A DNA stretch of 64,000 bases from Talinum fruticosum (Eukaryota > Streptophyta > Magnoliopsida > Caryophyllales > Talinaceae). A program made the translations under genes and the position numbers. Where the stretch lies: contig JAITYX010000003.1 in the NCBI GenBank assembly GCA_021018815.1, positions 6,384,501 to 6,448,500 on the forward strand. Reading direction: 5' to 3'. Below the pieces are notes generated by a model. That model had not been told where the DNA came from. It ran no database searches and worked only from the letters and a program-made list of their open reading frames with translations. The first letter of the stretch is position 1. Each line of letters starts with the position of its first letter. Positions 46,160 through 57,212 of this stretch are shown here, in pieces.

Positions 46160-46605
46160 TCATGTATTTATCATGCCAAGTTCATTCCTAATAAAGAAAA
46201 ATTGATCCTCATTAAGTGGCTTAGTAAAGATATCAACTAATTAAAATTTTGTAGGAATGAATTCAAGTTTAATATCAACTTTCTCAGAATGGTCTCTCAA
46301 AAATGATGTCCGACCTCAATATGCTTTGTCTTTGAGTGCTTGAACTGGATTCTTAGTGATGCTGATTGCACTCGATTGTCACACTTGATTGGAATTAATT
46401 TGAATGAAAGTCCAAGGTCTTTAAAGTATGTCTTGATCCATAGAATCCGAGCACAACATGCTCTAGGCTGTAATGCACTCAACTTACACGAGTTGATAGA
46501 GCAACCGAGTTCCGCTTCTCCGAGTGCCAAGATATAAGGGATTGACCCGAAACTAGCATATTCCTCGGGTGCTCTTTCTATCAACCTTATATCTAGCATA
46601 GTCGG
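46160..46605 (-). pseudogene. copia RNase H C-terminal piece
   Basis: Stop at 46160-46162; reading right to left it has ARILWIKTYFKDLGLSFK and TKHIEVGHHF (46297-46599). The plus-strand copia at 46606 cuts it at the sequence AGCATAGTCGG and it resumes at 54711 with GCATCCGAGTATCC. One frameshift near 46480. Confidence 0.85.
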
Positions 46606-47741
46606 TGAAGACTCGGACTACGAACTCCTATCACGCTTAGTCTTATGAAGGACTCGGTACACACCTCATCCCTCCTACATTTTGATTACAACTCCACCGT
46701 TCTATGTCCCGATTATTATGCACTTAATTGTCTTAATTAAATTATTATCTCGTGCCTAATCTTGGACCAAAGTATTTTATACTTTGAGAACCAAAATTTG
46801 TTTACTTTTGTAGGTTATCTAAACGAGGTTATCCTATTTTTGAATTACAAAAGTAACCAGCTTCAAGTCGTCAATCACCAGTAGACAAGGCTTTTCTACA
46901 TCCGAACAAAGCCCAAACACTATGTCGGGGTTGTCCGTTTCCAAAACTAGAAATCTTCAATGCTAAGTTCAACGGTGGTTTCCACCTGACTTTTCGAGAC
47001 ACCACTAATGGATTAGGACATCCTAAGGAGTCAAGATCCGTTGCATAACATTCACATCTCAATGGATCTTTTACGAGCGTCCGAGAAGAACCATTACAAC
47101 GGTCACAAAGGACTTACGTTCGAAGATAGTCACAACTCGCTAATCCGCTTGGTCATCTACAAATAGAAGCCACCTCTCAAGACTTGAAGATTCCTAGAAT
47201 TATTATCAAGACACATTAGTTAAGCAAAAGTCATTATATTCATACACAATCTTCTACTTACAACTCCCGACTTGTAATTCTTACTTTACGAGTTGTAGAG
47301 CCTTGTAATCATTCATATACTCTTTCTTACTTTCTGAGTAAGGTCCTTTGACTGAGCCGTGAGGGTTAACTCAGCTCGGTTCTCCTTAGCTATGAAGGTT
47401 ACCTTAGTTAGGAAGTATTAGATATGATAAGGGAGCTTCGAGTCTAGGAAAATTCAGTAAGGAATTGTCTAAGGGAGCAATTCTGGTTGAGTCAATTTGG
47501 TGTATTTTGTGGATTCAAAATAATGGATTTGACTTGGTGCTTTGACTAGCACTGGCCATGGTTTTCTTTCCCGGGAGGGTTTCCACATAAATCCGAGTTC
47601 ATATTTTTCGAGTCCAATCTAGACTCGGACACTCTTGTTTATTGCTTTCAAGCTTTAATCTTCAAAGTTTGTTAAAATTTCCGAGATCACCTTATTCAAC
47701 CCCTTCTAGGGTGATTAAGACTCTCCAAGAGCAAACCTTCA
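46606..47741 (+). repeat. 5' LTR with U3 deletion
   Basis: 1136 bp, TGAAGACTCGGAC...CTTCA. Compared with 53224-54710, about 350 bp of U3 are missing soon after the first 100 bp (junction near 46690-46725). It keeps AAAGTATTTTATACTTT at 46769-46785 and the TATA box near 47160. Confidence 0.9.
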
Positions 47742-47742
47742 A

Positions 47743-47756
47743 TTGGTATCGGAGCC
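47743..47756 (+). other. Primer binding site (Met type)
   Basis: TTGGTATCGGAGCC, one base after the LTR; the closest of the window's sites to the plant consensus TGGTATCAGAGCC. Confidence 0.88.
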
Positions 47757-47801
47757 TTGCCTTTCGGAAAGGATCTAACAATCCAAAGATCTAAAGATCA
47801 A

Positions 47802-48145
47802 ATGGCTCATAACAACGGAGAGTTCGATGAAGGAAGACCTTCCAAGTAGACCACCAAAGTTCAAAGGATCAAATTTTGTACACTCGGAAGAAGCTCATGG
47901 AATGCTTTCTATTGGATCACGATGAAGACGTTTGGAACATCATACAAGAAGGCAATTATATTCCAATGAAGATGGAAAATACAAGACCCGTGCCTAAAGC
48001 AAAGTTCGAGTACAACACTAAAGAGGCGAAAAGTTCGGAAAGAACTTTAAAGCGATGAACATTCTAATGTGCACCATCAGCTCAGAATAATAAAATAGAG
48101 TGTCAGCTTGTGACACAACTAAATATGTGTAGGACACTCTTGTAT
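47802..48145 (+). pseudogene. copia gag N terminus
   Basis: ATGGCTCATAACAACGGAGAG at 47802, then PPKFKGSNFV, KKLMECFLLDHDEDVWNIIQ (47876 on) and ENTRPVPKAKFEY. It ends near 48145 where integrase sequence begins, so most of gag and the first half of pol are deleted. Frame breaks near 47850 and 48060. Confidence 0.8.
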
Positions 48146-50525
48146 CTCCCACAATTTACGTGATAAGAATTTGCAGAGTTCTACGATAAGAATGGTATCT
48201 CCCACAATTTCTCAGCACCAAGAACTCCTTAACGGAATGGAGTAGTGGAGAGAAAGAATAGAATTCTTAAAGAAATAGGAAGGACAATGATGATTGAACA
48301 TGATATACCTTACTATTTCAAGGCTGAGGTAGTCAATACACCAAACTACACACTGAATAGATGCCTCATTAGACCCATCCTGAAGAAAACTACATATGAG
48401 CTCTACAAAGAGAAGAAACCCAACATTTCATACTTCAAACCCTTTGGATGTAAGTGTTATGTTCACAATAATGGTAAGGATCACTCGACCAAGTTTGATG
48501 CTCGGTCGGATGAAGGTATTTTTCTCGGTTATTCATCTTATGACAAAGCATATCGTATTTTCAATAAAAGAATTAACAAAGTGGAAGAAAGCATCTACGT
48601 TATTTTTGATGAGATTGATCAGGGAAAATCAAGTGAGTCAACATTCTCGGATCTAAAACTCAGTCGAGATGATGATTTTATCGAAGATGAGCTTAGACAG
48701 AGTGACGGAAAAGCAACTCGGAATAAGATACCTTAGAATACAATGACTCAAACTGAACCAACTAAAGAGCCGACTCGGAATGCTGAAAGTCAATAAGATG
48801 AGCAATCTCAATCAGATCGGACCATTGAAGATCAGCCAATTCCACCTACAAGTCTGGTGAACTAGAGAATAGGTAGAGCATTCAAATATGTTTCGAGTCA
48901 CCCACTAGAAAACATCTTATTTGACATCAATAGTAGGGTAAGAACTCGCTCTTCTTTGCAAAATCTATGTGCATTCACTGCATTCATATCATTACCTGAA
49001 CCCAAAAATGCACTAGAGACCCTAAATGAACCTGAATGGGTAGAGGCCATGCAAGAGGAACTTAATCAATTTGAAAGAAACCAAGTCCGGACTCTAACCA
49101 AACGACCTTCCGACCACCCAATCATAGGAACCAAATGGGTTTTCAAGAACAAACTTGATGAGGATGGGTTGGTAGTCGAAATAAGGCTAGACTTATAGCT
49201 CAAGGTTACAACCAAGAAGAAGGAATTGATTGTGGGGAAACCTTTGCACCAGTAGCTAGGATTGAAGCAATTAGAATCCTAATGGCATTTGCATCAACGA
49301 TGAACATTAAATTATATCAAATGGAAGTCAAATGTGCTTTTATAAATGGTTTCATTCAAGAGGAAGTCTATGTTGAGCAACCCCTAGATTTGAGAACTCA
49401 TAATTTCCAAACCATGTTTTCAAGTTGCAAAAGGCTCTCTATGGTCTTAAACAAGCTCCCGGAGCTTGGTATGAAAGATTGAGCAGACTTCTTGGTTGAA
49501 AATAATTTTAAAAGAGCTTAGATTGATAAAACTGTTTTCATAAAAACCATGGGGAAAGACTTTCTTATTGCTCAGGTCTATGTTGATGATATAATTTTGG
49601 AGCTACTAATGAAAATCTATGTCAAGATTTTTCCGAGTTAATGAGACATAAATTCCAAATGAGCATGATGGGAGAGCTCAATTTCCTCCTTGATCTACAA
49701 ATCAAGTAAGACAAGTATGGCGTCTATGTCCATCAATCAAAGTATAACAAGGAATTGCTGAAGAAGTACAAGCTTCAAGATGCAAAATATGCAGCAACAA
49801 AGAATGAGTAGCAGAGATAAAACCGGACTCGGACGAGAAAGGTAAAGCGAGTAGATTAGAAACTCTATCAAGGTATGATTAGATCTCTGCTATATCTCAC
49901 ATCCAGTTGACCGGACATTATGTTTAGTGTATGTCTCGTGGGCAAGATTTCAAGCTAATCTAAAAGAATCATATCTCACTACGGTGAAGAGAATCTTTAG
50001 ATATCTTGCAAGAACTCGGAATCTAGGTCTATAGTTTTCAAGAGACTCGGAACCGACTCTCAATGGATACTCAAATGCTGACTATGGTGGATGCAAGGTT
50101 GATAGAAAAAGCACCTCGAGAGCCCGCCGGTTTCTAGGTTAATCCCTTATATCTTAGCACTCAAAGAAGTAGAAGTCGGTAGCTCTATCAACTACCGAAG
50201 CTAAGTACATTGCAGCTGGAGCATGTTGTGCTCGGATTCTATGGATCAAGCAACACTTAAAAGACCTTGGACTTTCATTCAAATCAATTCTAATCAATTG
50301 TGACAATCAAAGTGCGATCAAGCATCACTAACAATCCAGTTCAAGCACTCAAAGACAAAGCATATTGAGGTTAGGTATCATTTTCTAAGAGACCATTCTT
50401 AGAAAGGTGATATTAAACTTGAATTCATTCGTACAAAACATCAACTTCCCGATATCTTAACTAAGCCACTTAGTGAGGATCAGTTTTGCTTTATTAGGAA
50501 TGAACTTGGCACGAGAAATGCATGA
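48146..50525 (+). pseudogene. copia pol (IN C-terminal half, RT, RNase H)
   Basis: From 48245 an open stretch of 163 codons reads MERKNRILKEIGRTMM, TTYELYKEKKPNISYFKPF and GYSSYDKAYRIFNKRINKVE: integrase end. RT from about 48990 (ALETLNEPEWVEAMQEELNQ), TKWVFKNKLDEDG, ETFAPVARIEAIRI near 49250 and YVDDI at 49579. RNase H from about 50090 (TTEAKYIAAGACCARILWIK) to HIEVRYHFLRD (50365) and the end DILTKPLSEDQFCFIRNEL, stop 50523-50525. About six frameshifts or stops; domain order intact. Confidence 0.87.
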
Positions 50526-51089
50526 TTATGTGTTTTTCTAAGTGAAATTATCTTTTATGATTATGTGTTATATGTTTTCTTTCCGTGTCTTAATAACAAT
50601 TAGTTCGATTGACTCGGTGATACTGAGCTAGGAGTTATTATCTATTTGCGGTTTCTAAGTCACTCGAAACTTTACCGAAGTTAGACTTAGGTTTTTGAGA
50701 AAAGTGGACATCAAATTTCGAAATCATATTTAAATTAGTGGAGAATTTCATAAATTTCTTTTAAAATCTCTCTTTTCTCTCTCTCTCGTCGTTGGCGTGA
50801 CAGTACACTAGAATTCTAACTGTTGGAGAGTAGAACAAACACACCGGTCCGAGGTGAGCGTTAGAGAGTTAGGTCGAACGAATATTGAAGGCCATTTCTT
50901 TCACTATAAATATCATCTATTTTCCTTCATTTTGCCGCTTTACTCTCTAATCACATACACTCTTGCTTACTCTCGCATTCTCGCTCTCAAGCAAACTTAG
51001 TACACTCAAGCACTCTTAAGCTCTCGGTATTCTCTTGCTCTCTCTCTTTTCTTCGAGCTAACTCGTCTTCTTTTAAAAATTCCATAACC
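50526..51089 (+). promoter_or_regulatory. Spacer with probable internal promoter
   Basis: 564 bp between the pol stop and the extra ORF. CTATAAATAT at 50904-50913 is a good TATA box. After it come a pyrimidine-rich leader (TTTACTCTC, CTTGCTTACTCTCGC, CTTGCTCTCTCTCTTTTC) and ATG 51090, 177 bp downstream. The layout resembles a plant core promoter and recurs in the minus-strand copies at 19555, 35862 and (mutated) 45755. Confidence 0.55.
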
Positions 51090-52577
51090 ATGCCGAAAAG
51101 AGGTTCCACTCAGCATTTTCATGGTTCGACAACCAAGAAACCTAGAACCAAAAGTCAAAAGGGTCCTTCTAACCCCTTTAAGATCCTTGTCACCCACCAC
51201 CCGACATTGGATGACAAATTCTTCCCAACTACAAAATTCTCGTGTTTGAACCACATCAAAACTACAGGGTATACAATTTCCTCTATTTCAGCGAATTTAT
51301 TTACCGAGAACTCGTCGTTGAGTTCTACTCCAACCTTTCCAGCTCCGAGGGATTCTCACCTCCAAAGTTCGTGACAAAGTAGTTTGCATTAACGTCTCCG
51401 TCCTCCACCGCTTATCCAAAGTTTCATCGCTCTTCCTCAATAGTAACCCCTTCCTATTTAACGAGGTTGCTGATGAATTCTTTGAAAAGTATGCTAAAGA
51501 AATCCCCGAGTCATGCAAAAACTTTTCGTGACTCGGATGAAGACTCGACGCACGTCTTCTCTATTTCCCGCTAATGAGGACCTTTTTCTCTCAAGCATTC
51601 CAAAGCAAAGAGAATCCAAACTCAAAGATTCTCAAGGCTCTTTTTGACATTCTCGAGGGCTACGACGTAGACCTCTTCCCAAAGAATTATCGAGCAAATG
51701 GCCTCCGTGCCAACTCGGACCAAGAAATCCACAACTCTTCATTTTGGAGCCCTCCTCACCTTTATTTTCAAACAATTCAAGGTCCTGCTCCCTTAGACCC
51801 TAACGAGGTATATGAGGCTGCCATAGTAGTTGGCGTAAAAGAGCTTCTAGGCTATGGATACCAAGAAACCCAACCGAGTGTCCGAGTCTATAGCTCATAA
51901 CTAAGGCAACCCTCTCCTCCGCCTCGGACTTAGACTCCTCTCTCACTCCCTCCTCCACCTGGTGGTGCTTCCACCTCAGTGCCCCTTCTTCTGTCGCCGC
52001 CACTTTGTCTACCATGATGTTAGACAAACTCTCCTCCGTGTCCACGAAATCAAGGATAGTCTCCGCTCCTTAAAGTCTCGTCCTTCGACCTATGACAATC
52101 AGCCAAAAAAGCCCAATCTCAAATTCGAGAGCAGCAAGATATGCTCCTCGTGATGAAAGCTTTGGTTAAGGAGCAGCAGGTGTTGATCGAGCTCCTCGGA
52201 GAAAGGCGCTCTAAAACAGCTCAGGACCCAAACAGACTCGAAACATCCGAAGAGTCCTCGAGCCCCGCCGAATCTCCTTCGGAGAGGCAATCAAGAAGAA
52301 GAAGAAGAGGAGGTTGCTGCTGAAGCAGCCTCTTCTTAGGAGAAGGAGGAAGGAGATAAGGAAGAAGAAGAGAAGGAGGAAAGAGGAGGAGAAAAAGAAG
52401 AAGCCGAGGGACAAGGTGCTCCCGCTCCTCAACCGGACCGATTAGCTCGGACAGTAGTCCGAGTAAATAAAAGACCTCGCGACGCTTGTCATCCAACAAG
52501 CAGTTAATCCAGAGGAAGCACCACCCTTCGTGGAATTTCAAGAGGATGAACCTCCGGATGATCTTGTTCTGGGTTAG
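51090..52577 (+). pseudogene. Copia extra ORF, most complete copy
   Basis: Basic start MPKRGSTQHFHGSTTKKPRT (1-20). At about 40 comes TLDDKFFPTTKFSCLNH, then after frame changes EFYSNL-like sequence, VLHRLSKVSSLFLNSNPFLF, EVADEFFEKYAKE (51470) and LFDILEGYDVDLFP (51640). It continues with YEAAIVVGVKELLGYGYQET, a Ser-rich linker, a coiled coil (QIREQQDMLLVMKALVKEQQ, 52115-52180), a Glu/Lys tract and the end EFQEDEPPDDLVLG, stop 52575-52577. At least three frameshifts. Expected length is about 490 residues. No signal peptide, membrane segment or enzyme motif seen. The middle may be PF20167-like; function unknown. Confidence 0.65.
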
Positions 52578-53223
52578 CCACTCGGAGCTTAGCCCATTCA
52601 AGTTATCACGGTGCTACCCCCGCCTAGATCTTGAATGTCTTCATGTTCATATCAGCGAAGGCACACGGCACATTCATCCGCTTAACCTCGATCGCACCTA
52701 CTCCACCGTCTTAATTGTGTTTTGCTTTTTTTTCCAGACAACAAAATTGTATCTACTTGATGCATTCTTCCCCATTTTTTTTTTTTTGCTGAAAGGCAAG
52801 GGAGAGAATAATTAGAAAATTTATTGTCTTGTTTAGGGGAGTTTTTCTCACCCTTTCTCTTGTATGTATTTTCTGTGTGTTTTTTTATATATATACAAAT
52901 GAAGTTTTTGTTTTTGTGCTTATTGACTTCTAAGTGTTACTTCTTTATGAGTTATTAAATTTCTCACTTTATTTTACTCGATATATCTCGCTCATTTATT
53001 TATCTTAACTATGATTTAACTACTCAATATTTTTCATCAAATGAGCTACCCGCAAAAATATTCTAAGTTCGAATAACTTTATTTACTATTCTAATTCTCT
53101 TAGAATTCTTATTCTAAGATCTTATATATTCTCTACCAAATGAGTAAGAACGAAAACTTTTGATTATTTCACTAACAAAGTTTCTACCCGAGTATGGAAT
53201 GTCTTTCATCAAAAGGAGGAGAT
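52578..53223 (+). other. Copia 3' UTR and polypurine tract
   Basis: Two purine-rich sites: GCTGAAAGGCAAGGGAGAGAA at 52789-52808, after a T run, and the tract CATCAAAAGGAGGAGATT before the LTR at 53206-53223. The first is kept in the minus copy at 17582-17602 and may be a second polypurine tract. The rest is T-rich and non-coding. Confidence 0.75.
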
Positions 53224-54710
53224 TCAAGACTCGGACACTCGAACTCCTATCACTCGAGTACTATCAAGGACTTAGGTACAGACCTCATCCTTCCTAAGTT
53301 TTGATTACAAGTCATTCTGAGTGTTATAGAAACTATTGCACACGTTTTCATTCGATTCTCGATCGACAGAGAAATAAAATTCTTGGACATCACCTCACAG
53401 TGATGCTTCTAAATCACTCAGACATTACTTAGATTTATCGCATGTTCAAACAATCTCTCTTACACTTTTAATCTAAGTTCGACTTCATATTCTCGAGATA
53501 AAGTGAATTACAGCGTTAATTCAACTTTCTAAGCCAAGCATGTTTGTTTGAAATGTATTTGTTTAGATCAAGTACTCATAGTCCGATATTTTCTTTATAA
53601 CTTGATCTTTCCTAAGATCGACTCATATGGAATTTGAGTATAATGAATATTAGACTCCGAAAATTCCACTCTTCTAGGTCTTAGATAATTATGGACTTAA
53701 TTGTCTTAATTAAATTATTATCTCGTGCCTAATCTTATACCAAAGTATTTTATACTTTGAGAACCAAAATTTGTTTACTTTTGTAGGTTATCTAAATGAA
53801 GTTATCCTTTTTTGAATTACAAAAGTAACCTGGCTTCAAGTCGTCAATCACCAAGCACACAAGGCTTTTTACTTTTGAACAAAGCCCGGACGCCGTGTTA
53901 GGGTTGTTTGTTTCCAAAATTGGAAATCTTTATCGCTAAACTCAACGGTGGTTTCCACCCTACTTTTAAGACACCACTAGTGGATTGGGACATCCTAAAG
54001 AGTCAAGAGCCGTTCACAACATTCACATATGGACAGATCTTTTCCGAGCGTCTCGTAAGAACCATTACAACGGTCACAAACGACTTCGTTCGAAGATAGT
54101 CACAACGGCTAATTTGCATGGTCATCTACAAATAGAAGCCACCTCTCAAGACTTGAAGATTGCTGGAATTATTGTCAATACACATTACTTAAGCGAAAGT
54201 CTTTATATTTATACTCAATCTTCTACTTACAACTCCAAGCTTGTAATTCATACTTTCGTAGTTGTAAAGCCTTGTAATCAGGCACATACTCTTTCTTACT
54301 TTCTAAGTAAGGTACCTTGACTGAGCTGTAAGGGTTAACTCAGCTCGCTTGTCCCTAGTCTGTAAAGTTTATCTCGATTAGGAAGTACTAGATCAAATAA
54401 GGGAACTTTTAAGTCTAGGAAAATTCCGTAAGGAATTTTCTAAGGGACCAATTATGGTTAAGTCGATCTGTTGTATTTTGTGGATTGAAAATAGTTGATT
54501 TGACTTGGTGTTTTAGTATTAGCCATGGTTTTCTCGCCTCAAGAGGGTTTCCACGTAAACTCGAGTTCATATTTTTCTATGTCCAGCCTAGACTCGGACA
54601 GCCTTGTTTATTACTTTCAAGCTTTAATCTTCCAAATTTGTTAAAATTTCCGGATCACCCTATTGACCCCTCTTTTAGGGTGACTCGGACTCTCCAAGAG
54701 CAAACCTGCA
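53224..54710 (+). repeat. 3' LTR of copia 46606-54710
   Basis: 1487 bp. The first base pair of the canonical TGAAGACTCGG reads TCAAGACTCGG (G to C), and the end reads CCTGCA. U3 inverted repeat AAAGTATTTTATACTTT at 53742-53758; TATA box near 54125; GGTGGTTTCCACC near 53946. Confidence 0.9.
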
Positions 54711-56155
54711 GTCAAGCATCCGAGTATCCAAGTGAGGGTCGGTTCTAAGTCTCTTAAGAACCATAGACCTAGATTCTCGAGGTCCTACAAGATATCTAAA
54801 GATTCTCTTTAGCGCAGTGAGATGTGATTCCTTTAGATTAGCTGGAAATCTTGCACACGTACATACACTATACATAATGTTCGGCCTACCTGGATGTAAA
54901 ATATAGCAGAGATCCAATCATACGTCGATAGAGTTTCTAATTTATTTCTTTACCGTTTTCGTTCGAGTCCGAGCTCAGTCTGTTGTTCACTAGTGTTGCT
55001 GCATGTTTTGCATCTTGAAGCTTGTACTTGTTCAATAACTCTTTGGTGTAGTTTGATTGATGGATATAGATGCCATCTTTATCTTGCTTGATTTGTTGAC
55101 CAAGAAAGAAATTGAGCTCTCCCATCATGCTCATTTGGAATTCGTATCTCATTAACTCGTAAAAATCTCGACAGAGATTTTCATTAGTAGCTCCAAAAAT
55201 TATATCATCAACATAAATCTTAACAATAAGGAAGTCTTTCCCCTTGGTTTTTATGAAAAGAGTTTTGTAAATCTGACCTCTTTTAAAATCATATTTCAAC
55301 CAAGAAACTACTTAGGCTTTCATACCAAGCTCTAGGAGCTTATTTAAGACCATAAATAGCCTTTTGTAACTTGAAAACATGATTTCGAAATTCTGAGTTT
55401 TCAAATCAAGGGGTTGCTCAAGCATAGACTTCCTCTTGAATCAAACCATTTAGAAAAGCAAATTTGACATCCATTTGATACAATTTAATATTCATGCTAG
55501 ATGCAAATGCCAAGAGGATTCTAATTGCTTCAATCCAAGCAAGTGGTGGAAAGGTTTCCCACAATCAATTCCTTCTTCTTGATTATAACCTTGAGCCACA
55601 AGTCTAGCCTTACTTCGAGTACGGACCCATCCTTATCCAGTTTGTTCTTGAAAACCCATTTGGTTCCTATGACTCTAAGTGGTCGAAGGTCGTTTGGTCA
55701 AAGTCCGGACTTGGTTTCTTACAAATTGATTAAGTTTCTCTTGTATGGCCTCTACCAATTCAAGCTCATTTAGGGCCTCTAGTGCATTTCTGGGTTCAGC
55801 TAATGATATGAATGTAGTGAATCCACATAGATTTTGCAAGGAAGAGCGAGTTCTTACCCCACTGTTGATGTCGACAAGATGTTTTTGAGTGGGTGGCTCG
55901 TAGCATAATTGAATGCTCTCCCTGTTCTTTAGTTCGCTAGATTTGACGATTAAACTAGTTCATATTCAGTGATTTGATCCGATTGAGTTTGCTCATCTAT
56001 TTGACATTTAACAATCTAAGCTGGCTCTTGAGCTGGTTCAATCTTGGTCATGATATTCCGAGCTGCCTCATTCCGAGCTACTAACTTTTGACTCTATCCG
56101 AGCTCGCTTCAGTAAGATCGTCTTCATCTTGACTAAGTTTCGTGTCCGAGAATAT
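54711..56155 (-). pseudogene. copia pol, RT to IN end
   Basis: Continuation of 46160-46605. YLTSR-like RNase H linker near 54880, RT tail MSMMGELNFFLGQQIKQDKD (about 55080-55130) and the catalytic motif YVDDIIFGA at 55204-55215 intact. LYGLK region lies near 55340, DVKFAFLNG-like near 55450, TKWVFKN near 55650 and the IN/RT linker to 56155. The stretch 54937-55299 is open for 120 codons. It ends at a junction with plus-strand gag. Confidence 0.85.
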
Positions 56156-56870
56156 TTTCACTTTGGAAGAAAAGTCCAATTTTGACTAGTTCCAGTTCAA
56201 AGAACAACTTGAGTCTCTCACTTATGAGAGTAATGTTTTGAAAATTGATTTAGAAAACTCGGGACAAAATCTAAAACAACTTAAGACCACTACTCAAGCA
56301 AATGAGACTGCGTCCGAGTCACTCGGAATAGAGATTAGAGAATGAGCAACTTAAAAGAAAGCTCAATGAGTCTCAAGAGCTTGTTTTGAAATTCATTCAA
56401 GATCGAAAAACCATGATATGCGATTAGGCTCTTAGTGTGTCTCCTTCAAGAAAGAAGGACTTCGTTTCAATGAAAAAGAGGAATCAAAATCCTATTCTAA
56501 TCTTTTTGAAATCGATTTCAAAACTGTAAAGTTCAGGAAGGCCGATGATGGTCTTATTCATACAAATGAACAAAGGACTAAGCCCGGACCACTTTACGGC
56601 AAAAACCTTCTCCTCCTTTTTATAAAAGAAAAGATTTTTGAAAGAAAGAGACACAGACTCAGCTTCTCCGGATAGAAGACTCAAAATCGGACCCTTCCCA
56701 AAATTATTCAAATTTCGGTTCCTAAAAGTGCCCTTCCTCCAAAAGAACAAGTCATCGGGATTCATTAGAGGAAGTAAGAAGGGTCATTTTGTTTTCTTTT
56801 GCCGGTACACTACAAAGCAAAGGAAGACTCGAGTCCGACCCTCGGAGAGTGCTCGAATTTTAACTTGGTA
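56156..56870 (+). pseudogene. copia gag C-terminal fragment
   Basis: Plus-strand sequence collinear with 3955-4620: FTLEEKSNFD-like, then LENSGQNLKQLKTTTQANET (coiled coil), LNESQELVLKFIQDRK, then the Arg/Lys-rich end and the spacer before protease. It joins at 56155 to opposite-strand pol, so the two come from different elements. It probably belongs to the remnant ending with the LTR at 57213. Confidence 0.75.
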
Positions 56871-57212
56871 AGCTAGAGATTTGGAAAAGCACTAAGGTAA
56901 AAGTCTAGTCATCTCCTTGATAATATCATTTCGGACATCAACTAAGGTATAACTCGACCTTACTTATCATTACATTCAATTAGTATATATAATTCTTCTA
57001 TTCAACATCTCATTCTCTCCTTGTTTATTTTTGATGAAATGCATTAGGGGAGAAAATAATGAACTTTATGGACTCATATGCTTAGGGGAGCGAAATTTAA
57101 AATGCTTCACAAATTTAAAATGCTTCTCATACCATTTTAATTATGCTTGATACTTCGATGAATTTCTTTGAGTCATTATTTAGTTGAATTCCTTTCATAA
57201 AAAAGGGGAGAT
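56871..57212 (+). other. Copia 3' UTR with polypurine tract
   Basis: AT-rich and non-coding. Two copies of a TTAGGGGAG motif (57047 and 57083), then CTTTCATAAAAAAGGGGAGAT at 57192-57212 directly before the LTR. pol is absent between the gag fragment and this stretch. Confidence 0.7.

Larger units (their letters stand above)
46606..54710 (+). mobile_element. Ty1/copia, plus strand, nested in minus-strand pol
   Basis: 5' LTR 46606-47741, Met-type PBS at 47743, gag start, pol from mid-IN to RNase H, TATA-bearing spacer, extra ORF, 3' UTR and PPT, 3' LTR 53224-54710. Flanks are GTCGG (46601-46605) and GTCAAG (54711-54716). The uninserted sister at about 36705 reads AGCATAGTCGGCATCCGAG, so this is a degraded target duplication in RNase H of the older copia. 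Internal deletion: gag residues after about 110 up to mid-integrase are missing. It carries the only pol-to-extra-ORF region on the plus strand. Confidence 0.9.
44290..56155 (-). mobile_element. Ty1/copia remnant, minus strand, interrupted
   Basis: Pieces 44290-46605 (extra ORF, spacer, RNase H end) and 54711-56155 (RNase H, RT and part of IN) form one collinear minus-strand copia interrupted by the plus-strand element at 46606-54710. It ends abruptly near 56155 in the IN/RT linker, where plus-strand gag begins. gag, PR and 5' LTR are missing. Confidence 0.85.

Noticed and set aside
51090..52577. Calling the extra ORF an envelope gene
   Set aside because: Position fits SIRE env-like ORFs, but no signal peptide, fusion segment or membrane anchor is visible. 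Left as unknown function.
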